A stretch of 15,260 nt of DNA. Source: DATLGB01 sp038318085. Its GTDB lineage: Bacteria > Actinomycetota > Thermoleophilia > Solirubrobacterales > Solirubrobacteraceae. The stretch spans positions 1 through 15,260 of the forward strand of contig JBBQBV010000086.1 of NCBI GenBank assembly GCA_038318085.1, written 5' to 3'. Position 1 is the stretch's first letter; every line of letters begins with the position of its first letter. A program made the translations under genes and the position numbers. The notes below the pieces were generated by a model, which searched no databases, had not been told where the DNA came from, and saw only the letters and a list, made by a program, of their open reading frames with translations. Below, in pieces: positions 1 to 4,766 of the stretch.

Positions 1-186
1 CACGTCGCTCGCCAGGTTGCTGCGGCGGAGCCGGTCACGGTGAGCGCCGACACGCCGCTGTCCGAAGCGGCGCGGGTCATGGTCGAGCACCAGGTCAACC
101 ACCTGCTCGTCGCCGACGCGGACGGCCGGCCCGCCGGCGTCGTGTCGACGACCGACGTCGCGCGCTACTTCGCTGCGGCCGGGTAG
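1..186 (+). CDS. CBS-domain protein, C-terminal part
   Basis: Only the last 61 codons lie in the window; the gene begins upstream. The reading frame starts at base 1 and ends at TAG 184-186. The visible protein is one CBS motif: a strand ending EPVTVSADTPLSEAARVM, a helix, then NHLLVADADGRPAGVVST and TDVARYF. CBS motifs usually come in pairs that bind adenine nucleotides and act as small regulatory modules, so a first CBS motif is expected upstream. It is clearly related to the second CBS motif of the gene at 8611-9060 (shared EPVTVS, EHQV-HL, DGRPAGV-ST). It converges with the operon ending at 205, with only 18 bases between the stops. Whether it is a stand-alone CBS pair or the tail of a larger protein cannot be seen. 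Confidence 0.85.
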   Translation, partial: HVARQVAAAEPVTVSADTPLSEAARVMVEHQVNHLLVADADGRPAGVVSTTDVARYFAAAG

Positions 187-204
187 CGCTACGGCACGAC
201 GACG

Positions 205-723
205 TCACGCGCCTGGCGCGCCGCGCGTTCTCCACAGGGCGGCCGCGCCGATGAGAACGAGGAAGCCGCCCAGCGCGATGCCGACGATCTCCTGGGCGCC
301 GGTGCCGGGCTGGAACTCGCGCCCGGCCTCGTGCAGCGCCTTGCCCTTGTCCGAGCCCAGCGGACGCGAGAGGGCTTCGTCCAGAAGCGAGATCGCGGCC
401 TTCGGCCGACCCGCGTCCAGCGTCTGGGTCGCTTGGCGCAGGCGTGCGACGTCGACGTCGCGCTTATCCTTGCTCTCGAGCGCCGCGTCCAGGCGCACCG
501 CGGCCTCCTCGACGTCGTTGCGAACCATCAGGGTCGACAGCGCCTGCTGGGCGAGGACGCGAGCGGGCTGCATCGAGAGCTGCTTGACCTTGGCTTCGGC
601 GCTCGTCGCCCCGCCGCCGGCCTCGTCGCCGCCGTGTGCGAGAGAGGCCGCGGGATAACTCAGGAGAACCGCGAGAACGCCGAGGCGGGCGACCGTCGGG
701 AACACTCGAGCGAGCGCGCTCAT
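205..723 (-). CDS. exported helical protein with C-terminal membrane anchor, function unknown
   Basis: 172 aa. Residues 1-29 form a signal peptide (R6, R13, then a hydrophobic stretch to SLA-HGG). The mature part starts with a Gly/His/Asp-rich patch. Residues 45-135 are charged and helical with a tetratricopeptide-like feel (EEAAVRLDAALE, LDAGRPKAAISLLDEALS). A single membrane helix at 146-164 is followed by a short Arg-containing tail. It should therefore sit outside the membrane, anchored at its C-terminus. There is no CxxCH heme site and no Rieske motif. It is the last gene of the cytochrome b operon, and its ATG overlaps the preceding stop (ATGA), so translation is probably coupled; no ribosome binding site is visible. 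I do not recognise a named family. An accessory or assembly subunit for the cytochrome b is an inference from position. Confidence 0.75.
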   Translation of the reverse strand: MSALARVFPTVARLGVLAVLLSYPAASLAHGGDEAGGGATSAEAKVKQLSMQPARVLAQQALSTLMVRNDVEEAAVRLDAALESKDKRDVDVARLRQATQTLDAGRPKAAISLLDEALSRPLGSDKGKALHEAGREFQPGTGAQEIVGIALGGFLVLIGAAALWRTRGAPGA

Positions 724-920
724 CGCTGCTTACGGTGTCTTTCGGCCAGGACGACGACGCGAGCCAAGGCGATGAAGCCGAGGATGCCGAGGACCCCGGC
801 GACCGCGGACAGCATCGCCAAGACCACGCTGCGCTGCGCAAGCGCCTGGGTGGAGAGGTAGGCGGCTGCGGCCAGAAGGCCGGTGACGACGATGAAGCAG
901 CTGACGAAGCGCTGGTCCAT
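720..920 (-). CDS. small two-helix membrane protein
   Basis: 66 aa from ATG 918-920. A GTG three codons upstream (927-929) overlaps the cytochrome b stop as GTGA and would give 69 aa; neither start has a good ribosome binding site. The protein has two hydrophobic helices (about residues 5-27 and 32-56) joined by a short loop, then a basic tail (RHRKQR). That tail suggests both ends face the cytoplasm. It lies between cytochrome b and the exported helical protein and overlaps or abuts both, so it is likely made in step with them. A small structural subunit of the cytochrome b assembly is plausible, but no family is recognised. Confidence 0.65.
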   Translation of the reverse strand: MDQRFVSCFIVVTGLLAAAAYLSTQALAQRSVVLAMLSAVAGVLGILGFIALARVVVLAERHRKQR

Positions 921-925
921 CCGGC

Positions 926-2005
926 TCACTCGCCCATCCGAGTGTGGGAGACGGGCACGGTGAGCGCCCCGTAGACGGTCAGCGCCAGCCAGACCAGGAT
1001 GACCGCGGCGGCGAGCGCCATCCACAGCTTGCGTCGCCGCGGGTCGTGCTCCTTGGAGCGGTCGAGGAAAGGGATCGCCAGCAGCGCGGCGACGAGGATC
1101 GCGGGGATGATGTAAAGCGCTTTGAGGCCGAGCCAGTCCTCCCACGGATACAGCCACAGGAAGTACCAGGGCGGTTTGGTGATCTCGATGCCCTCGACGC
1201 CTGACGGGCCCAGGCCGGCCGGCGCCAGGCCGGCCAGCAGCAGCATCGCGCCGAGCAGCACGAGGGTCCACTTGCCGATGTGGTCGAGGTGGCTGGCGAA
1301 CGTGCGGCTGGGCTGCGAGCGCTCCCGGTCGGCCACCTGCTCCGGCGATCCCCAGGGAAGCGGGGAGATGCGGTGCCGCTTGATCAGCAGCATGTGCACC
1401 GCGAGAACCGCGGCGAGGAACAGGGGCATGATGGAGACGTGAGCGACGTACAGGCGCGTCACGATCGAGACGTTGCTGGTGAAGTCGTCTGAGAACCAGA
1501 AGCCCGCGAAGCCGAACACCCGGGCGATCTCGTTGTTGTGAGCCAGTGCCTCGACCGCTTCCTGGTCCTGCTTGAGCACAGTGCCGCTGAAGAGCAGGCC
1601 GGCGGCGACCAGGAAAAGGACGACGCCGGTGATCCAGATCGCTTCGCGCGGCGCCTTGAAGGACGCTGTGGCAAAGGTGCGGACCATGTGCAGGATCAGC
1701 GCTCCGACGAACGCCGCCGACAGCCAGTAGTGAAGGCTGCGGATCAGCGTGCCGGCGAAGGCCTGGTCGGTGATGTAGACGACGCTGGCGTGCGCGGTCG
1801 CCGGCGTCGGGTCATAGAACTGCGCGAGGTAGATCCCGGTGAACACCAGCAGCGCGAAGCTGGCCATGGTGATCCCGCCCAACGTGTAGGCGAGCGAGTT
1901 GGCGTGCCCGGGGACCGGGTAGCGCAGGCCGCCGAGACCGAAGCGGTCGTCGATCCATCCCAAGGCGCCCGGGCGCCCCCGCCGGGGTGTCGATGCCGAC
2001 TCCAT
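926..2005 (-). CDS. fused diheme cytochrome b (b6 plus subunit IV type)
   Basis: 359 aa. This is the quinol-oxidising membrane subunit of bc/b6f-type complexes. Helix II carries His92 and His106 (13 residues between) and helix IV carries His189 and His204 (14 between); these should bind two b hemes. The 13/14 spacing is the b6 pattern of plastids and Firmicutes, not the 13/13 of mitochondrial bc1. After four N-terminal helices come three more (about 245-264, 296-313, 327-348), the subunit-IV part, so the two halves are fused. The Qo-site PEWY motif reads PPWY at 278-281. The ATG at 2003-2005 shares one base with the upstream stop (TGATG), which fixes the start; a longer reading extending to 2281 is only the same frame read back through the SHOCT gene. 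No Rieske, cytochrome c or c1 gene is adjacent. Family assignment is sure; the electron acceptor is unknown. Confidence 0.93.
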   Translation of the reverse strand: MESASTPRRGRPGALGWIDDRFGLGGLRYPVPGHANSLAYTLGGITMASFALLVFTGIYLAQFYDPTPATAHASVVYITDQAFAGTLIRSLHYWLSAAFVGALILHMVRTFATASFKAPREAIWITGVVLFLVAAGLLFSGTVLKQDQEAVEALAHNNEIARVFGFAGFWFSDDFTSNVSIVTRLYVAHVSIMPLFLAAVLAVHMLLIKRHRISPLPWGSPEQVADRERSQPSRTFASHLDHIGKWTLVLLGAMLLLAGLAPAGLGPSGVEGIEITKPPWYFLWLYPWEDWLGLKALYIIPAILVAALLAIPFLDRSKEHDPRRRKLWMALAAAVILVWLALTVYGALTVPVSHTRMGE

Positions 2006-2304
2006 CACGACCCGCTGGAGTCGCCCGTTGCTCCCCGTGGCGCGCGCGGGGGATCGTCGCTGAGCAGCCTGCGACGCTCCTCGTACTCCTCGGGTGACAG
2101 GCTTCCTTCGGCGAGGCGGCGCTTGAGAACCTCGCCGGGGGACTCGCCGCCCCGGCCGCCTGCGAATCCTTGGCCGCCGCGGACGAGCCAGACCACGCCG
2201 GCGATCACGGCCGCCCAGAACAGGATCATCACGAGCATCATCACGATCCACCAGCCGGTCCCGACGTCGTGCATGCCCCACATGTCGGCGAAGAGAGGAG
2301 CCAT
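2005..2304 (-). CDS. SHOCT-domain membrane protein
   Basis: 99 aa. There is one membrane helix at about residues 17-42, preceded by a short stretch with Met, Trp and His residues (MWGMHDVGTGWW). A Gly-rich linker follows, then a SHOCT motif at about 56-83 (EVLKRRLAEGSLSPEEYEERRRLL). SHOCT motifs are short helical pairs, usually at the C-terminus, thought to mediate oligomerisation or protein contacts; their exact role is not established. The start is 3 bases after the stop of the gene before it, and the stop overlaps the cytochrome b start, so the three are one coupled unit. A role as a partner or organiser of the cytochrome b is inferred from this arrangement only. Confidence 0.82.
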   Translation of the reverse strand: MAPLFADMWGMHDVGTGWWIVMMLVMILFWAAVIAGVVWLVRGGQGFAGGRGGESPGEVLKRRLAEGSLSPEEYEERRRLLSDDPPRAPRGATGDSSGS

Positions 2305-2307
2305 GTT

Positions 2308-2790
2308 TTAGTGGTGACTCTCGTGCGACGAGGAGGGCGGTTGGTCCTTTGGTTCGTCGTCGCCGGAGATCGCCGGGCCGACGACGAAGCTCGAGATCGA
2401 GAAGAGCGTCGCGAACAGCGCGAGGGCCGCGGCCGGGACCCGCCAGCTGCCGAACCGCCGCCGCAGCCGCATGAGGAGTGGAATCGAGGCCAGCAGGCCC
2501 AGAGCGCCGAAGAGCAGCGTGCCGCCGGCGCCGGCGAGCAGCGCCGCGCCCGCCAGGGGGCCGGCGTGGTGCAGGACGTGGGGCAGGAGGCCGAGAACGG
2601 CCGAGATGGCGCCCGACACGGCGATGCGGAGCCGCTCGCTGAGCGATCGGCGGGGGGGCCGGTCGTTCGACGTCGCGGGGACGCCGTCACCCGAGGGCCG
2701 GAGCTCCTGGACGGTGTTGGCGGGTCCGAGGTTCTGGACGATGTTGGACATCTCGGACGTAGCGTAGGGGCTCAGCGGGGCCAGAACCAT
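2308..2790 (-). CDS. conserved membrane protein of unknown function, first gene of the cytochrome b operon
   Basis: 160 aa. A soluble Pro/Ser/Arg-rich N-terminus of about 50 residues precedes three hydrophobic segments (about 58-76, 79-105, 117-140), with a basic cluster RLRRRFG at 109-114. The His-Glu-His tail (SHESHH) could bind metal. The middle contains GLLPHVLHHAGPLAGAALLAG, a pattern I associate with uncharacterised actinobacterial membrane proteins found near metal or redox genes; this is memory, not a search. An internal ATG at residue 14 (2749-2751) is a possible alternative start, since neither start has a convincing ribosome binding site. It leads the minus-strand operon and faces the 2919 gene across a divergent spacer of about 130 bases. 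Confidence 0.75.
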   Translation of the reverse strand: MVLAPLSPYATSEMSNIVQNLGPANTVQELRPSGDGVPATSNDRPPRRSLSERLRIAVSGAISAVLGLLPHVLHHAGPLAGAALLAGAGGTLLFGALGLLASIPLLMRLRRRFGSWRVPAAALALFATLFSISSFVVGPAISGDDEPKDQPPSSSHESHH

Positions 2791-2873
2791 CGTGCATTGA
2801 CGCGGGATCCATGCGGCAACTTACGGATGCTGTCTGCGCCCCAACACCGACGTTCTGTAGGGAGGTGCGGGCC

Positions 2874-2879
2874 TATGAT
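2874..2879 (+). promoter_or_regulatory. candidate -10 element for the DUF2892 operon
   Basis: TATGAT at 2874-2879 matches the sigma-70 -10 consensus at five of six positions and stands out in this GC-rich DNA. It would place a transcript start near 2886, about 33 bases before the GTG at 2919. The -35 region (around 2851-2858) is a poor match. It lies in the divergent spacer and could serve only the plus-strand genes. This is a pattern call, not proof. Confidence 0.4.
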
Positions 2880-2918
2880 CGGGTCGAATCGACATTCAAA
2901 GAGATCGAAGGAGAAATC

Positions 2919-3155
2919 GTGAAGCGACCTCTCGTGAACATCACTCCCCTCGAACGTCTGGGCCGCATGCTGGTCGGCGCCGTGGGCGTCCTCGGCGGCC
3001 TGCTGCTTGCCTCGGCTGGCGGGGCGCTGGCCGTTGTCCTGGAGGTGCTGCTCCTGCTCGCCGGCTTGGACCTGGTGGTCACCGGCGCCCTCGGCCACTG
3101 CCCGCTGTACCACAAGCTCGGCCACATGCCGACGTCGCTGAGGAGGGCAGCGTGA
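2919..3155 (+). CDS. DUF2892 (YgaP-like) small membrane protein
   Basis: 78 aa from GTG 2919-2921, chosen because a strong ribosome binding site (GAAGGAG at about 2907-2913) lies six bases upstream. A longer reading from 2811 has no such site and would run through the candidate promoter. The sequence opens VNITPLERLGRMLVGAVGV and ends with the CPLY signature at Cys61-Tyr64, both typical of the DUF2892 membrane unit, which forms two helices (about 15-33 and 37-57). In other bacteria this unit is fused to, or encoded beside, rhodanese and heavy-metal resistance genes. The stop overlaps the next start as GTGA. Confidence 0.85.
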   Translation: MKRPLVNITPLERLGRMLVGAVGVLGGLLLASAGGALAVVLEVLLLLAGLDLVVTGALGHCPLYHKLGHMPTSLRRAA

Positions 3156-3418
3156 CCCGCCTCGAGACGGACGAGAGTTCGCCTCACGAGCTGGAGGACG
3201 GACACGGCGGACACGGCGGACACGGCGGACACGGCCGCTGGATGATGATCGCCTGCTGCATCCCTATGCTGGTGATCGCCGTCGTCCTCGTGGCGACCGG
3301 CGTCGTCGGGGCGGGCTTCATCTTCGTCGCGGTGATGTGCACGGCGATGATGGCGATGATGATGGGCGGGATGTCGCACGGCGACGACGGCGGCGGCGGG
3401 GACGGCGGGCGCCGATGA
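3152..3418 (+). CDS. small His/Met-rich membrane protein (DUF2933-like)
   Basis: 88 aa from GTG 3152-3154, with GAGGAGGG just upstream. The acidic N-terminus is followed by four tandem Gly-His-Gly units (residues 17-28), then CCIP at the start of a membrane helix (about 31-52). A second segment (about 53-75) ends in a Met cluster, CTAMMAMMMGGMSHG, and the C-terminus is Gly/Asp-rich. Clustered His, Met and Cys residues at both membrane boundaries suggest binding of a soft metal such as copper or silver; this is inference. The order DUF2892, small Cys/His membrane protein, then methyltransferase-like protein recurs in heavy-metal loci, where the middle gene is often DUF2933; the match to that family here is loose. 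The start and stop overlap both neighbours (GTGA, ATGA). Confidence 0.75.
   Translation: MTRLETDESSPHELEDGHGGHGGHGGHGRWMMIACCIPMLVIAVVLVATGVVGAGFIFVAVMCTAMMAMMMGGMSHGDDGGGGDGGRR
3200..3235 (+). repeat. four tandem copies of a 9-bp unit inside the His/Met-rich gene
   Basis: GGACACGGC is repeated four times with no mismatch, in the reading frame, encoding Gly-His-Gly each time. Because it is a multiple of three, slippage could change the number of His units without breaking the gene. Confidence 0.95.
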
Positions 3419-4128
3419 GCGACTACGGCTACGGCCTGTGGTTCCTGGTCGTGGTCGACTCGCTCGTCTTCATCCTGTTTGCGGCGAGCTTCTTTCACCC
3501 GCGCACCAGTCGCGACTGGCGGGCGCTGGGGGGCTTCTCGGCGTTCGTAGTGGCCCTCTTCACCGAGATGTACGGCTTCCCACTGACCGTCTACCTGCTG
3601 TCCGGCGTCCTCGGCGACCGGATACCCGGGCTCAACCTGACCCACGACGGCGGGCATCTGTGGTCGGACGTAATCGGCTGGCAGGGAGACCCCCACCTCA
3701 GCCCGTTCCACATTGCGAGCTACGTTCTCATCATCGGCAGCTTCTGGCTGATCGCGGCCGGCTGGCGCGTGCTCTTCGCGGCCCAGCGCGCTGGCGTCCT
3801 GGCGACGACGGGCGTCTACGCGCGCATGCGCCACCCACAGTACGCGGGCTTCCTGCTGATCATGGTCGGGTTCCTGCTCCAGTGGCCGACGCTGCCCACG
3901 CTGGTCATGTTCCCGGTGCTGGTCATCGTCTACAGGCGCCTGGCGACGCGCGAAGAGCGAGAGGTCTCTGAGCGGTTCGGAGCGGCGTGGGCGCAGTACG
4001 CGCCCCTCACGCCCCGCTTCATTCCGCGCCTGAGCCGGCCAGCCGGGTCAGGCGCTCCGCCGTCAGGTTCCCGGAGCCGACCCGGCGCTGACGTCGCCGA
4101 GCAAGGTCGCGGCGCGGCGTCGAGCTGA
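3415..4128 (+). CDS. isoprenylcysteine carboxyl methyltransferase-like (ICMT/PEMT family) membrane protein
   Basis: 237 aa. Hydrophobic helices occur at about 7-25, 38-64, 98-122 and 144-172. The family signature follows the third: TGVYARMRHPQYAGFLLIMVG (131-152), including the RHPQY motif at 139-143. Further on, EEREV (180-184) and W-x-x-Y (192-195) help form the cofactor site. These enzymes methylate lipids or other membrane substrates with S-adenosylmethionine; bacterial members rarely have known substrates, and prenylated proteins are not expected here. The C-terminal 30 residues are low-complexity Pro/Ser/Gly/Arg. The ATG overlaps the preceding stop (ATGA), so it is cotranscribed with the DUF2892 and His/Met-rich genes. 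Start and family are secure; the substrate is not. Confidence 0.85.
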   Translation: MSDYGYGLWFLVVVDSLVFILFAASFFHPRTSRDWRALGGFSAFVVALFTEMYGFPLTVYLLSGVLGDRIPGLNLTHDGGHLWSDVIGWQGDPHLSPFHIASYVLIIGSFWLIAAGWRVLFAAQRAGVLATTGVYARMRHPQYAGFLLIMVGFLLQWPTLPTLVMFPVLVIVYRRLATREEREVSERFGAAWAQYAPLTPRFIPRLSRPAGSGAPPSGSRSRPGADVAEQGRGAASS

Positions 4129-4165
4129 CGCACGGGCACCGCAATACCCGAAGGCCGCTTCGCCG

Positions 4166-4766
4166 ATGCCCGCGACCTCCGCGCAGCCGAGTGCCTCGGC
4201 CGTCCTCCACGTCGGCGGGCTCCACTACGCAACCGAGAAGCTGGTCGTAGAGCGAGCCCTGAGCAACCGGCCAGGGGTCTTGGCGGTCGACGCGAACCCC
4301 GTGGCGCAGACGGCCACGGTCACGTTCGATCCCGAGGACACCTCGGTCGCGGAGCTGCGCCGGTGGGTGGAGGAGTGCGGCTACCACTGCGCGGGCCCTG
4401 GACATGATGGTCCTGGTCGCCGTGGCGATCGGGACGGGCTGGGTGTACTCGGTGGCGGCGACGTTGTCCATCGAGGGTGACTTCTTCTACGAGGCGGCCG
4501 CGATGCTCGCGTCGTTCGTGCTGCTCGGGCACTGGTTCGAGATGCGGGCGCGGGGCGGCGCCAACGACGCCATCCGCGCGCTTCTGGACCTCGCGCCGCC
4601 CAAGGCGCTCGTCCTGAGTGACGGCGAGCCGCTGGAGATTCCCACCGCCGAGGTGGCGGTCGGCGACCTGCTGCTGGTCCGGCCCGGTTCCAAGGACCGC
4701 GAGCTTACCCGCCTGCGCCGCCGGCAGATCGGCTGGCCCGCGGCGGCCAGAGTGCCGCTGCGATGA
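4166..4766 (+). pseudogene. remnant of a copper-type P1B ATPase (CopA-like), internally deleted, frameshifted and 3'-truncated
   Basis: Two fragments of one heavy-metal ATPase lie in different frames. From ATG 4166 the frame encodes a heavy-metal-associated (HMA) fold (about residues 12-75: GVLAVDANPVAQTATVTFD, WVEECGYHCAG). It has GLHYATE where CxxC would be, a variant I associate with some actinobacterial ATPases. At about 4392-4400 the homology jumps to another frame: RALDMMVLVAVAIGTG, a helix with YEAAAMLASFVLLGHWFE, then the start of the actuator domain (IPTAEVAVGDLLLVRPGSK). The first two membrane helices are missing. After about 4692 homology stops: there is no TGES, no DKTGT phosphorylation site and no hinge region. 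The frame ends at TGA 4764-4766, inside the next start. It cannot pump ions. Its place behind the metal-type genes at 2919-4128 suggests it once completed that operon. Confidence 0.85.

Noticed and set aside
926..2281. Longer version of cytochrome b starting at 2281
   Set aside because: The extra 92 residues are Arg-rich and are the SHOCT gene read in another frame; the TGATG overlap at 2003-2007 gives a natural start.
2811..2918. N-terminal extension of the DUF2892 protein from 2811
   Set aside because: The extension is not family-like and covers the candidate -10; GTG 2919 has an excellent ribosome binding site.
3200..3235. Tandem repeats as a CRISPR or regulatory iteron
   Set aside because: Units are 9 bp, contiguous and in frame within a coding sequence; there are no spacers and no nearby cas or replication genes.
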